The notes under the pieces: generated by a model | What the model was told of the DNA's origin: nothing | Database searches by the model: none | The model's input: the letters and a program-made list of their open reading frames with translations, nothing else | Made by a program: the position numbers and the translations under genes | Assembly (NCBI RefSeq): GCF_900089075.1 | Contig: NZ_LT593746.1 | Coordinates: forward strand, 889,207 to 953,206 | Direction: 5' to 3' | DNA length: 64,000 nt | Source: Vaginella massiliensis | GTDB lineage: Bacteria > Bacteroidota > Bacteroidia > Flavobacteriales > Weeksellaceae | Shown here: one piece after another, positions 15,652 through 25,234 of the stretch | How positions within the stretch are numbered: position 1 is the first letter of the stretch | Layout: every line of letters starts with the position of its first letter

Positions 15652-18228
15652 CTATAATAATATTAAGTTAATTTCATCATATTCAATTGCTTCCTTGTCT
15701 AATTTTTGTTTCAACTTTTGTAAATTGATTTCAACCAACTTGTCACCTTCAATTTTTAAGCAATCTTTGAAATTTTTATAAAGATAATCAGCCGAATGTC
15801 GGGATAAACCATAATTCTGCAACGCAATTACAATAGAATTTTGAGTTCCATATTCAAGAAAAGTAGCCCAATTTACACCTGCATTTTCTTCGCCTAAAAT
15901 TTCAACCAACATTGCATAATAGTTGTTGAAATACTTTTCTAAAAGAAAACGTAAAACATATTCAATATCATCAATAATACTTCCAATAAGAATATTGATA
16001 TGTTGCTTGCTTCCATTAAAGTGTTCAAGTTTTATTCCACTTTCGTCATAGCCTGCCCGTATTTTTCCTTTTGAGGTTGAATAAAAGGCAATAGATTGCG
16101 TAATGATTTGATTTAATGAAACGCCATTTATCCATTGATTCATCAACATAGCATAATAATCAAGCTGAGCTTTTGATTTAAACTGCTTTTCTTCTGTTTG
16201 CCATTTGAATAAATCATAAAGTTTATGCAGCCATTCTTTGCAAACGTCATAATCAACTTTTGCAGGTAATTTTATAGTTGTTGGATTGTCTTTTTGCTTT
16301 TGTAATGCTATAAATACTTCATTTTGTATTTTTAGTTTAATTGAATTGTTTGTACTAAGCACCGATGATGGGACTTCAATTTTTCCATTTTTCTTTTTTG
16401 CTAAATCAATTATTTCTTGTTTATTCTCTTGAATTAACTTTTTGATAATTTCACTTTGATAATTTGACCTTTCAATTTCAAGCGTGTCAATGCTGATAAT
16501 ATTAGCAATATATTTTAAAATCTCCTTAATGGTTTCGCTCTCATTCTTTATGTCGGGATTTTCATTTAATAGTTCTTCTATTTTTTTTAATTTCTTGTCA
16601 ATGTAATTCTCAACAGTAGGATTAAGTAAAATCTCTGTTTTATTTTCTAAAAGGCTTTCGGGCTTTTTCCAAGCCTTTTCATTCTCTTTTAAACAAATTA
16701 TATTGCCTGACAATTCATATCTCAATCGACCTGCCCGACCTGCAAGATTCCAAAAGTCAATAGGTTGAAAATTATTCCGACCATTTTTATTATTGAGAAT
16801 GAAAACATTTTTTGCAGGCATATTTACACCCTCTAAAAGAGTGGAAGTGCAAAATACATATCCGATTTCTCTACCTTTAAACAGTGCTTCAACCTTATTT
16901 CTAATAATTTGAGGAAGATTACCAAAGTGATAAGCTATACCTTTGTTTAGAAAATCAGCCAAATAATAATCCTTATGAATATAACCTTTAATTTGTCTGA
17001 TTACCTTTTTGACATTATTGGATTTTGTTGGCTCATGCTGGTTAAAAAAGCTAAACATTTTTTCGGCTTTATCAACAGCCTCAAACTTTGAGCTACAATA
17101 CACAATATTGTTTGTGTTTTTTCCTAATGCAGAAAGAACATTATAAATATTGTCTGCATTTTGGATAATATCGGGTTCAAACTGATATTGTTCTGTTTCT
17201 AAATAATGAACAACTTTATTTTCTGTTAAATCGACAAAAAACAAGTTTTGTGATACAGGAGTTTCTTTGGTTTTGTAGTTAAGCGTTTCATCTTTTTTAA
17301 ATAGTTTTAAAAAGACTTCTGGATTAGAAACATTTGGGGAGGCAAAATATAGATTGAGATTTTTGTTTTGCTTCAATGATTTTGAAATGGCCGAATATGC
17401 AGTAACCGCTCTTGTATCTTTTTCGGCTGCTAATTTGTGAGCTTCATCAACAAACAAATAGGCAAAAGACGGATTACCTTTTTGCGATAAATAACTCAAT
17501 AACCTTTCTGGTGTTAATACAAAAATATATCGTTGTTGGCTTTCAGACGGCAATTCAGAAACACTACTATTTGTTACAACTTTGTAATTGTAATGTTCCA
17601 AAATTACTTTCAACTCTTTGTTTAAGTCAATAGAAAACTGATTTATCAAGGCTCTTGTCGGAACCATTATCACAATATTTTCAGGCGGTTTATTACCTAC
17701 AACCTTTCTGATAAAAGATTTGATAATAAATGATTTTCCCATTGAAGTTGGTCCCGAAAAGCTAAAATGTTTTGAATTACTGATTTTAGTATAAAGTTCA
17801 AATTGAGAATCTGTAAAAATTAAATCTTCGGTATCAGGAACTGCCTGAATAAACTCTTTGACTTTCTTTTCAACATCTCTTTCAAACGGCAATTCAGAGA
17901 TATTTTCATCTTCATTTTTCAGGTATTCAATCGCTGGAAAGTTCCCCAATTTGGCTAAAACTGAATGTGAAAAAGTTTTATAGTAAGGATTGGACTTGTG
18001 TTTTGGATTTAATAATGTGATTATGTGATAAGCCTTATTTCTTGACGCAGGATTTTTTGAGTTGGATAAAATATCAGCAAATCGAAGCAAGTCGCTTAAC
18101 TCTTTTTCGTTAAATTCATCTGATTCGGCTTCTGAAAAGAGTTTATTAGCAAACAGTTTCGCAGCTTTATTGTATAAAGCCGTGAAATATGTATCTTGTA
18201 AAACATCTGTTGCTAAACTTTCAATCAT
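15652..18228 (-). CDS. hamB: Hachiman defence helicase HamB
   Basis: An 858-residue superfamily 2 helicase. Motifs in order are Walker A GPTSMGKS (159-166), VPTRALINQ (motif Ia, 189-197), DEAH (261-264), the TSTLLEGVNMPAKNV segment (461-475) and NLAGRAGR (494-501), followed by a long alpha-helical C-terminal region. HamB of Hachiman is a DEAD/DEAH-box helicase that senses damaged or invading DNA and controls the HamA nuclease. It is translationally coupled to hamA (TAATG overlap at 18226-18230) and reads against the tra operon. It is visibly more AT-rich than the tra genes. Confidence 0.85.
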   Translation of the reverse strand: MIESLATDVLQDTYFTALYNKAAKLFANKLFSEAESDEFNEKELSDLLRFADILSNSKNPASRNKAYHIITLLNPKHKSNPYYKTFSHSVLAKLGNFPAIEYLKNEDENISELPFERDVEKKVKEFIQAVPDTEDLIFTDSQFELYTKISNSKHFSFSGPTSMGKSFIIKSFIRKVVGNKPPENIVIMVPTRALINQFSIDLNKELKVILEHYNYKVVTNSSVSELPSESQQRYIFVLTPERLLSYLSQKGNPSFAYLFVDEAHKLAAEKDTRAVTAYSAISKSLKQNKNLNLYFASPNVSNPEVFLKLFKKDETLNYKTKETPVSQNLFFVDLTENKVVHYLETEQYQFEPDIIQNADNIYNVLSALGKNTNNIVYCSSKFEAVDKAEKMFSFFNQHEPTKSNNVKKVIRQIKGYIHKDYYLADFLNKGIAYHFGNLPQIIRNKVEALFKGREIGYVFCTSTLLEGVNMPAKNVFILNNKNGRNNFQPIDFWNLAGRAGRLRYELSGNIICLKENEKAWKKPESLLENKTEILLNPTVENYIDKKLKKIEELLNENPDIKNESETIKEILKYIANIISIDTLEIERSNYQSEIIKKLIQENKQEIIDLAKKKNGKIEVPSSVLSTNNSIKLKIQNEVFIALQKQKDNPTTIKLPAKVDYDVCKEWLHKLYDLFKWQTEEKQFKSKAQLDYYAMLMNQWINGVSLNQIITQSIAFYSTSKGKIRAGYDESGIKLEHFNGSKQHINILIGSIIDDIEYVLRFLLEKYFNNYYAMLVEILGEENAGVNWATFLEYGTQNSIVIALQNYGLSRHSADYLYKNFKDCLKIEGDKLVEINLQKLKQKLDKEAIEYDEINLILL

Positions 18229-19136
18229 TATTCTGCCAATGTAATTTTCTTGATAATATCTTTTCTTGTTTCATCCAACCTCATAAATGGAAAAACATAC
18301 ACGTAAAAAGTATAACCGTGTAAGTTATATTCTTCAATTTTCTTTTTGATATGCTCCATTTTCCCTCTCACTTCTTCCTTTATCTGCTCTTTTATTGTTT
18401 TTAGAAAATCAGAATTGCTTAATCTTTTTTCCTCGTCTGTTGGATTGATTTCAAATCCTGCAAAAATTGCAAAAGCATTATTCTTAGTGATTGGTTGTTC
18501 CGAATTCGCTTTCGGCATTATAACAGATTTCAAAAACTGATAAAGGTCTTCATCAAATGCTTCTTTACATAGTTGTGAACTCAAAAGACCAATTTCATCA
18601 TTGATATTGCTTTTGTCTCTTGTTGTAAAATCGTGAATTGATTTAAAAGCGTTTGAAATTGAAGTTGTGAGTTTTTGTTCTAATTTAGATTCACCGAAAA
18701 TCAAATGATAGTCGTTGTTAGTAACTTTTAATAAATGAACTCCATCAGAAACTTTTGCATAGTCTTTTGATGAAAGTTTTATTTCTAACTTCGTTAGTAT
18801 TTTGGGAGCTTTTAAGTGAGATTCCAAAAAACAATAAAGCAGCAATTCCCCTGCTTCTCCATCATTTACATTATAATCTCGAAATTTTGAGGCAGCTTTT
18901 GTATAAAGCTCCCCATATCTTCTGTCTTTCTCAAAATCTTGTATTTCTTTTCTTGAAAGTGAAAAGGAAATAAAATGATTTCTTAAATGATTAACCAATT
19001 CGGGATAACAAAATTGATTGTTTTCAATTTTCAGAATATGCAAATTGAGCTTTGAGTGAGTATCTGGAATATCACATTCAATTTCGTTAGAAAAGAGTTC
19101 TAAAAAAGTTTCGTTTAAAGTAGATTTTAGTTCCAA
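18228..19136 (-). CDS. hamA: Hachiman defence nuclease HamA (DUF1837)
   Basis: A 302-residue protein of the DUF1837/HamA family. The family core is visible: EAGELLLYCFLESHLKAP (94-111), SDGVHLL (130-136) and FGESK (147-151), giving a PD-(D/E)xK-like set with Asp131, Glu149 and Lys151. HamA is the effector nuclease of Hachiman, held off by HamB and released on infection to degrade DNA. The frame has no ATG before residue 260 and an in-frame stop 2 codons upstream, so the start is the TTG at 19136. It directly precedes hamB, the standard Hachiman order. Confidence 0.85.
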   Translation of the reverse strand: MELKSTLNETFLELFSNEIECDIPDTHSKLNLHILKIENNQFCYPELVNHLRNHFISFSLSRKEIQDFEKDRRYGELYTKAASKFRDYNVNDGEAGELLLYCFLESHLKAPKILTKLEIKLSSKDYAKVSDGVHLLKVTNNDYHLIFGESKLEQKLTTSISNAFKSIHDFTTRDKSNINDEIGLLSSQLCKEAFDEDLYQFLKSVIMPKANSEQPITKNNAFAIFAGFEINPTDEEKRLSNSDFLKTIKEQIKEEVRGKMEHIKKKIEEYNLHGYTFYVYVFPFMRLDETRKDIIKKITLAE

Positions 19137-19201
19137 AATTCAGTCAGCTAATCAATTTGAGCTAAAGTAGTACTATTTTTTTGATATTAAAAGCCACTCA
19201 A

Positions 19202-19220
19202 CGCCAAATCATTCCTTTGA
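19202..19220 (+). repeat. degenerate copy of the dispersed ICE motif upstream of traE
   Basis: CGCCAAATCATTCCTTTGA agrees with the copy at 12716 in 14 of 19 positions. It lies 97 bp before traE, where a new promoter is needed if hamAB blocks read-through from traA. Confidence 0.35.
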
Positions 19221-19316
19221 CTGCCACTTTGTTATACCCCTTTGATTTCCGAAACACCTTTGTCCCGAAAGTCCGCAAGGTGCGGGATAACAATAACAAA
19301 TTAATGTGTTTCAATT

Positions 19317-19622
19317 ATGGAAAAACAGAGAAAAAAAGTTTTGCTGGCAGCCGTGGCAATGCTGTCAGGAATTGGTGCGTTCGCACAGGGAAACGGTTCG
19401 GCTGGTATCAACGAGGCTACCCAAATGGTAACGTCTTATTTCGACCCCGCAACCCAATTAATCTACGCCATCGGTGCGGTAGTTGGGCTCATCGGAGGCG
19501 TTAAGGTGTACAACAAATTCAGTTCGGGCGACCCCGACACGAGCAAGACTGCGGCAAGTTGGTTTGGTGCGTGTATTTTCTTAATCGTGGCGGCTACCAT
19601 ACTGCGTTCATTCTTCCTTTAA
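19317..19622 (+). CDS. traE: conjugal transfer protein TraE (DUF4134)
   Basis: A 101-residue protein with a signal peptide (residues 1-22, ending GIGAFAQ) and two hydrophobic helices (roughly 45-62 and 80-99). It matches the DUF4134/TraE family and has the layout of a VirB2-like pilin or channel subunit. It restarts the tra operon to the right of the Hachiman insertion. Confidence 0.8.
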   Translation: MEKQRKKVLLAAVAMLSGIGAFAQGNGSAGINEATQMVTSYFDPATQLIYAIGAVVGLIGGVKVYNKFSSGDPDTSKTAASWFGACIFLIVAATILRSFFL

Positions 19623-19633
19623 TCCTTTGCTTT

Positions 19634-19966
19634 ATGAACAGTTACAACATAAACAAAGGCATTGGCAGGACAGTGGAATTTAAGGGGCTGAAAGCACAAT
19701 ACCTGTTCATCTTCGCAGGCGGACTGCTCGGTACGCTCATCCTTGTGATGATACTGTATATGGCAGGCGTAAACTCTTACATCTGCCTGTTCCTCGGAGC
19801 AGGCGGTGCTTCGCTCATTGTGTGGCAGACCTTTTCACTGAACAAAAAGTATGGCGAACACGGACTAATGAAAATCGGGGCAAATAAAAGACATCCCCGA
19901 TACATCATCTGCCGCAAGCCTGTACACCGCTATTTAAAATTCACTCCTAAATCGAATGCCCTATGA
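19634..19966 (+). CDS. traF: conjugal transfer protein TraF (DUF4133)
   Basis: A 110-residue protein from the ATG at 19634; upstream in-frame codons overlap traE and are ignored. It has MNSYNINKGIGRTVEFKGLKAQYLF-type family features in the first 25 residues, then two membrane helices (about 23-45 and 50-68), like VirB3. The stop overlaps the traG start by 4 bp. Confidence 0.82.
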   Translation: MNSYNINKGIGRTVEFKGLKAQYLFIFAGGLLGTLILVMILYMAGVNSYICLFLGAGGASLIVWQTFSLNKKYGEHGLMKIGANKRHPRYIICRKPVHRYLKFTPKSNAL

Positions 19967-22467
19967 GAAACGTTGTAAAGACAACAACGCTGGAAAACAA
20001 ATTTCCTTTGCTGGCAGTAGAGAACAACTGCATCCTTTCCAAAGATGCGGACATTACCGCCTGCTTTGAGGTTCGTTTGCCGGAGCTGTTTACGGTAGCA
20101 TCGGCAGAATACGAAGCCATTCATTCCGCTTGGCACAAGGCAATCAAAACCTTGCCCGATTTTACGGTAATCCATAAGCAGGATTGGTACATCAAAGAAA
20201 ACTATGCTCCCGATTTAGCACAGGAAGACCAAAGTTTCCTGTCTAAAAGCTATCAAAGTCATTTCAACGAGCGACCATTCCTGAGCCACTATTGCTACCT
20301 GTTCCTGACCAAGACCACTAAGGAAAGAATGCGTATGCAAAGCAACTTCAGTTCGCTTTGCAAAGGTACGCTGATACCAAAGGAAATCAGGAACAAGGAA
20401 ACGATACACCGCTTTATGGAAGCGGTGGCACAGTTTGAGCGTATCGTGAACGATAGCGGTTTCATAATCCTGCAACGCCTTACCGAAGATGACATTATCG
20501 GCACTGATGAAAAGCAGGGATTGTTAGAACAATACCTTACGCTGTCAAGAGAAGCCGGAACCCCAATGCAGGACATCGCATTGGGGGCTGAAGAAGTCCG
20601 TATCGGAAATAAAAGGTTATCGCTGCATACCTTGTCCGATACGGACGACCTGCCCGGAACGGTATCGGCTGATACCCGTTTTGAAAAATTGTCCACCGAC
20701 CGGAGCGACTGCCGTTTATCGTTCGCTGCTCCTGTGGGATTACTCCTTAGCTGTAACCATATCTACAACCAATATTTGTTTTTGGATAACAGCGAAGACA
20801 ACCTGCAAAAGTTTGAGAAGTCCGCAAGGAATATGCACTCACTGGCTCGGTACAGCCGTGCCAACCAAATCAACAAAGAGTGGATAGAAAAATACTTGAA
20901 CGAAGCACATTCCTTCGGGCTATCTTCTATCAGGGCACACTTCAACATAATGGCGTGGTCTGATAACCCGTCAGAACTCAAACAATTGAAAAACGATTGT
21001 GGTAGTGCTTTGGCTTTAATGGAATGTAAGCCACGCCATAATACAACGGACGTAGCAACACTGTATTGGGCAGGGATGCCCGGAAATGCAGGCGACTTTC
21101 CGGCAGAGGAAAGTTTTTACACTTTTATCGAGCCAGCTCTATGCTTCTTTACAGAAGAAACCAACTACCACAATTCCCCCTCTCCGTTCGGTATCAAAAT
21201 GGCGGACAGGCTGACCGGGAAGCCTATTCATTTGGATATTTCTGACTTGCCAATGAAGAAAGGAATTATCACAAATCGAAATAAATTTATACTTGGTCCG
21301 TCAGGTTCGGGTAAATCTTTTTTTACCAATCATATGGTTCGCCAATATTTTGAACAGGGTGCTCACGTTCTGCTGGTAGATACGGGTAACTCTTATCAGG
21401 GATTGTGTGAACTGATTAAAGGAAAAACAAAAGGCGAAGACGGTGTATATTTTACATACACAGAGGACAATCCCATTGCCTTTAACCCTTTCTATACGGA
21501 TGATGGCGTTTTCGACATCGAAAAGCGTGAAAGTATCAAGACATTGATACTCACACTTTGGAAACGTGATGATGAACCGCCAACCCGTTCTGAAGAAGTG
21601 GCATTATCTAATGCTGTAAGCGGTTATATAGAACGTATCAAACAGGACGATGTTTATCCGTCATTCAACGGCTTCTATGAGTATGTGCAAGGCGACTACC
21701 GCAAGGTATTGGAAGAAAAACAGGTCAGGGAAAAAGACTTTGACATCGCCAATTTCCTGAACGTTCTCGAACCCTACTACAAAGGTGGCGAGTACGATTA
21801 TCTGTTGAACTCCGATAAGCAGTTAGACCTGCTTTCCAAACGCTTTATCGTGTTTGAAATTGATGCGATAAAAGACCACAAAATCCTCTTTCCCATAGTA
21901 ACCATCATCATTATGGAAGTCTTTATCAACAAGATGCGGAGGCTGAAAGGTATTCGCAAACTCATCTTAATTGAAGAGGCTTGGAAAGCGATTGCCAAAG
22001 AGGGAATGGCAGAATACATCAAGTATCTGTTTAAGACCGTCAGAAAATTTTTCGGAGAAGCGATTGTCGTAACGCAGGAGGTCGATGATATTATTCAGTC
22101 GCCCATCGTCAAAGAAAGTATCATCAATAATTCCGATTGCAAAATCCTCTTAGACCAACGCAAGTATATGAACAAGTTTGATGACATACAGGCGATGTTG
22201 GGGCTGACCGATAAGGAAAAAGGACAGGTACTTTCCATCAATATGAACAACGATGCAAGCCGACTGTACAAAGAGGTTTGGATTGGCTTAGGTGGTACAC
22301 ACTCGGCAGTCTATGCCACCGAAGTTAGTTTGGAGGAATATCTCGCATACACCACCGAAGAAACCGAAAAAATGGAAGTGATGCAGCTCGCATCGGAACT
22401 CGACGGTAACGTCGAACTCGCCATCAAGCATATCGCTATGCAACGGCGTGAACAGGTAAATCAATAA
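19963..22467 (+). CDS. traG: conjugation ATPase TraG (VirB4 type)
   Basis: An 834-residue VirB4-family ATPase. Walker A GPSGSGKS is at residues 445-452 and the Walker B strand is LILIEEAWK near residue 667. A late motif, VVTQEVDDI, follows. It powers assembly of the conjugation channel together with TraE and TraF. Start ATG overlaps the traF stop. Length and layout match CTnDOT TraG. Confidence 0.92.
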   Translation: MRNVVKTTTLENKFPLLAVENNCILSKDADITACFEVRLPELFTVASAEYEAIHSAWHKAIKTLPDFTVIHKQDWYIKENYAPDLAQEDQSFLSKSYQSHFNERPFLSHYCYLFLTKTTKERMRMQSNFSSLCKGTLIPKEIRNKETIHRFMEAVAQFERIVNDSGFIILQRLTEDDIIGTDEKQGLLEQYLTLSREAGTPMQDIALGAEEVRIGNKRLSLHTLSDTDDLPGTVSADTRFEKLSTDRSDCRLSFAAPVGLLLSCNHIYNQYLFLDNSEDNLQKFEKSARNMHSLARYSRANQINKEWIEKYLNEAHSFGLSSIRAHFNIMAWSDNPSELKQLKNDCGSALALMECKPRHNTTDVATLYWAGMPGNAGDFPAEESFYTFIEPALCFFTEETNYHNSPSPFGIKMADRLTGKPIHLDISDLPMKKGIITNRNKFILGPSGSGKSFFTNHMVRQYFEQGAHVLLVDTGNSYQGLCELIKGKTKGEDGVYFTYTEDNPIAFNPFYTDDGVFDIEKRESIKTLILTLWKRDDEPPTRSEEVALSNAVSGYIERIKQDDVYPSFNGFYEYVQGDYRKVLEEKQVREKDFDIANFLNVLEPYYKGGEYDYLLNSDKQLDLLSKRFIVFEIDAIKDHKILFPIVTIIIMEVFINKMRRLKGIRKLILIEEAWKAIAKEGMAEYIKYLFKTVRKFFGEAIVVTQEVDDIIQSPIVKESIINNSDCKILLDQRKYMNKFDDIQAMLGLTDKEKGQVLSINMNNDASRLYKEVWIGLGGTHSAVYATEVSLEEYLAYTTEETEKMEVMQLASELDGNVELAIKHIAMQRREQVNQ

Positions 22468-22494
22468 TTATTAACAATCAAAAATTTCAAGACA

Positions 22495-23127
22495 ATGAAA
22501 AAAATATTTTTAATGGCGTTTACGGCACTAATGCTTGCCGTTGCCCCAAGTGCGAAAGCTCAATTTGTAGTAACCGACCCTGCAAATCTGGCTTCAGGTA
22601 TTCTCAACTCTGCGAACGAAATCGTACAGACTTCTTCCACCGTGAGCAATGTGGTCAAGAACTTCAACGAAGTGAAGAAAGTATATGAGCAGGGCAAAGA
22701 GTATTACGACAAGCTAAAAGCAATCAATAACCTTGTGAAAGATGCCCGTAAGGTGCAGCAAACTGTTTTGCTGGTAGGCGATGTGTCTGAAATGTATGTG
22801 CAGAATTTCGGCAAGATGATGAACGACCCCAATTTTTCGCCACAGGAATTGGTAGCCATAGGTAACGGTTATTCGGCATTGCTGAATGAAAGTACCGAAC
22901 TGCTGAAAGAACTCAAACAGATTATAACAGCATCAAGCCTTTCACTGAACGACAAGGAGCGTATGGATATTATTGACCGTGTGTACAAAGAAGTTAAGGA
23001 CTACCACAGCCTTGTTCGCTACTACACCAATAAGAACATTTCTGTAAGCTACCTGAGAGCGAAAAAGAAAAACGATGCCAAAAGAGTGCTTGAACTCTAT
23101 GGAACTGCTAACCAAAAATACTGGTAA
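22495..23127 (+). CDS. traI: conjugal transfer protein TraI (DUF4141)
   Basis: A 210-residue exported protein with a signal peptide (residues 1-22, ending PSAKAQF) and a helical, coiled-coil-like body rich in Asn, Val and Lys, which fits the DUF4141/TraI family (VirB5-like position). This TraI is unrelated to the F-plasmid relaxase. It starts 27 bp after traG and ends 2 bp before traJ. Confidence 0.78.
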   Translation: MKKIFLMAFTALMLAVAPSAKAQFVVTDPANLASGILNSANEIVQTSSTVSNVVKNFNEVKKVYEQGKEYYDKLKAINNLVKDARKVQQTVLLVGDVSEMYVQNFGKMMNDPNFSPQELVAIGNGYSALLNESTELLKELKQIITASSLSLNDKERMDIIDRVYKEVKDYHSLVRYYTNKNISVSYLRAKKKNDAKRVLELYGTANQKYW

Positions 23128-23129
23128 AA

Positions 23130-24125
23130 ATGGAATGGGATAATCTTCACGAACTCCTGCGTTCGCTTTACGACGATATGATGCCTCTTGCAGGCGATAT
23201 GGCGGCAGTAGCTAAAGGATTGGCGGGATTAGGGGCTTTGTTCTATGTAGCATTAAAGGTTTGGCAGGCATTAAGCCGTGCCGAACCTATTGATATGTTC
23301 CCATTGTTGCGTCCGTTCGCTTTGGGGCTTTGTATTATGTTTTTTCCTACTATCGTATTGGGAACCATCAATGCGGTACTAAGCCCGGTGGTTACAGGGA
23401 CCCATCAGATACTCGAAGACCAGGTGCTCGACCTGAACCAGTTGCAGCAACAGAAAAACCAATTGGAATACGAGGCAATGGTCAGAAATCCCGAAACCGC
23501 CTATATGGTATCAGACGAAGAGTTTGATAAAAAGCTGGACGAATTGGGCTGGTCGCCCTTCGACATTGGCACAATGGCGGGAATGTATATGGACAGGCAA
23601 GCCTACAAGATTGAAAAAGCTATAAAGGATTGGTTCCGCAATCTACTGGAGATACTTTTTCAGGCGGCGGCTTTGGTTATTGATACCATACGAACATTTT
23701 TCCTGATAGTCCTCTCTATACTCGGACCGATAGCCTTTGCTATTTCCGTGTGGGACGGCTTTCAGTCCACGCTTACGCAATGGCTCACGAGGTACGTCAG
23801 TGTTTACCTGTGGCTTCCTGTTTCAGATTTGTTCAGCTCTATGCTGGCAAGAATACAATCCCTCATATTGGAAAGAGATATAGCAATGCTTGCAGATCCT
23901 ACCTACATCCCCGATACCAGTAATACGGTGTATATCATCTTTATGATTATTGGCATCATCGGGTACTTCACGATACCGACCGTAACAGGATGGGTAATCC
24001 AAGCCGGAGGTGCAGGAAACTTTACCCGCAACGTAAACCAAGCTGCAATGAAAACCGGAAACATTGCCGGAGCTGGTGCAGGCTCGGCGGCAGGTAATAT
24101 CGGTGGGAAATTAATGGGAAAATAA
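23130..24125 (+). CDS. traJ: conjugal transfer membrane protein TraJ (VirB6 type)
   Basis: A 331-residue polytopic membrane protein with around six hydrophobic helices (about residues 28-50, 58-80, 180-215, 270-290) and a Gly/Ala-rich C-terminal tail. It fits the TraJ family of CTnDOT-type elements, the inner-membrane channel analogue of VirB6. It follows traI after 2 bp. Confidence 0.83.
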   Translation: MEWDNLHELLRSLYDDMMPLAGDMAAVAKGLAGLGALFYVALKVWQALSRAEPIDMFPLLRPFALGLCIMFFPTIVLGTINAVLSPVVTGTHQILEDQVLDLNQLQQQKNQLEYEAMVRNPETAYMVSDEEFDKKLDELGWSPFDIGTMAGMYMDRQAYKIEKAIKDWFRNLLEILFQAAALVIDTIRTFFLIVLSILGPIAFAISVWDGFQSTLTQWLTRYVSVYLWLPVSDLFSSMLARIQSLILERDIAMLADPTYIPDTSNTVYIIFMIIGIIGYFTIPTVTGWVIQAGGAGNFTRNVNQAAMKTGNIAGAGAGSAAGNIGGKLMGK

Positions 24126-24146
24126 AAACAATCAAATCATTTAAAA

Positions 24147-24770
24147 ATGGAATTTAAAACGCTAAGAAATATAGAAAACAGCTTTAGGCAGATACGTTTG
24201 TATGCCATTGTGTTTGCCATTCTCTGCATTGGCGTGGTAGGATATGCCCTATGGCAGTCCTACCGCTTTGCAGACGAGCAACGTCAGAAAATCTATGTAC
24301 TGGATAATGGCAAATCACTGATGCTTGCCTTATCACAGGATGCAAGTATCAACCGACCTGTGGAAGCAAGGGAACACGTCAGACGTTTTCACGAACTCTT
24401 TTTTACGCTTGCTCCCGACAAGAACGCTATCGAAAGCAATATGAGCAGGGCATTCAACCTTGCCGATAAATCGGCTTTCGATTATTACAAAGACTTATCG
24501 GAAAAGGGCTATTACAGCCGGATTATTTCGGGAAACGTACAGCAACGCATAGAAGTAGATAGTGTCGTGTGCAACTTCGATACCTATCCGTATGCGGTGC
24601 GAACCTATGCCAAACAGTTCATTATCCGTTCGAGCAACGTAACCAGACGCAACCTGATTACTTCCTGCTATCTCGTAAACTCCGTTCGCTCCGACAACAA
24701 TCCCCAGGGCTTTAACATCGAAAAATTTTCGGTGGTAGAAAACCGGGATATAGAAGTCATCGAACGCTAA
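24147..24770 (+). CDS. traK: conjugal transfer protein TraK (VirB8-like)
   Basis: A 207-residue protein with one N-terminal membrane helix (about 17-37) and a periplasmic domain. It begins MEFKTLRNIENSFRQIR, a typical TraK start, and ends with VVENRDIEVIER. TraK is thought to be an inner-membrane core component of the channel. It starts 21 bp after traJ. Confidence 0.85.
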   Translation: MEFKTLRNIENSFRQIRLYAIVFAILCIGVVGYALWQSYRFADEQRQKIYVLDNGKSLMLALSQDASINRPVEAREHVRRFHELFFTLAPDKNAIESNMSRAFNLADKSAFDYYKDLSEKGYYSRIISGNVQQRIEVDSVVCNFDTYPYAVRTYAKQFIIRSSNVTRRNLITSCYLVNSVRSDNNPQGFNIEKFSVVENRDIEVIER

Positions 24771-24782
24771 AAAATAAGGGAT

Positions 24783-25214
24783 ATGAAACAATCACTTGAT
24801 TTAGACACATTCGCAAAAACCCTGACTGATAAAGGGTACGATGGTTATTTCCAAACGGAGGCAGCCTATGCCGACAAAATCAAAGACAGCATCAGCATGT
24901 TTTTGGAGGCTTGTAAAAACGGAATAGATAGACCGATGTTGCCCAATATCCTGATGCTGAAAACTTACCTGCAATGGAATGGTGACGATAAGCCAAAGGT
25001 TGAATGCAATATGTGGGTAAAGTATGAAAACGGTCTTTTTGATGTACAGAAAATGAATATTGAAAGAACAGACCGGTACGGGCAATTACTGAAGCAATCG
25101 AAATTGACAGACCTCTCAACAAGTTCGCTTCCGACAAGGAAAGAAGCCATTGCCCAGGTAAGCGAAAAGCCTAAAGAACAGCTTGCTTCCCGTAAAAGAG
25201 GGTTCAGAATGTAA
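24783..25214 (+). CDS. soluble protein of unknown function within the tra operon
   Basis: A 143-residue soluble protein between traK and traL. No membrane helix, signal or known motif is seen. It has a mixed charged sequence with a Lys/Arg-rich C-terminus (ASRKRGFRM). The operon spacing is tight on both sides (12 and 20 bp), so it is probably expressed with the channel genes. CTnDOT has traK followed by traL, so this gene is an extra in this element. Function unknown. Confidence 0.55.
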   Translation: MKQSLDLDTFAKTLTDKGYDGYFQTEAAYADKIKDSISMFLEACKNGIDRPMLPNILMLKTYLQWNGDDKPKVECNMWVKYENGLFDVQKMNIERTDRYGQLLKQSKLTDLSTSSLPTRKEAIAQVSEKPKEQLASRKRGFRM

Positions 25215-25234
25215 TAACCTCAAACAGTAATAGT

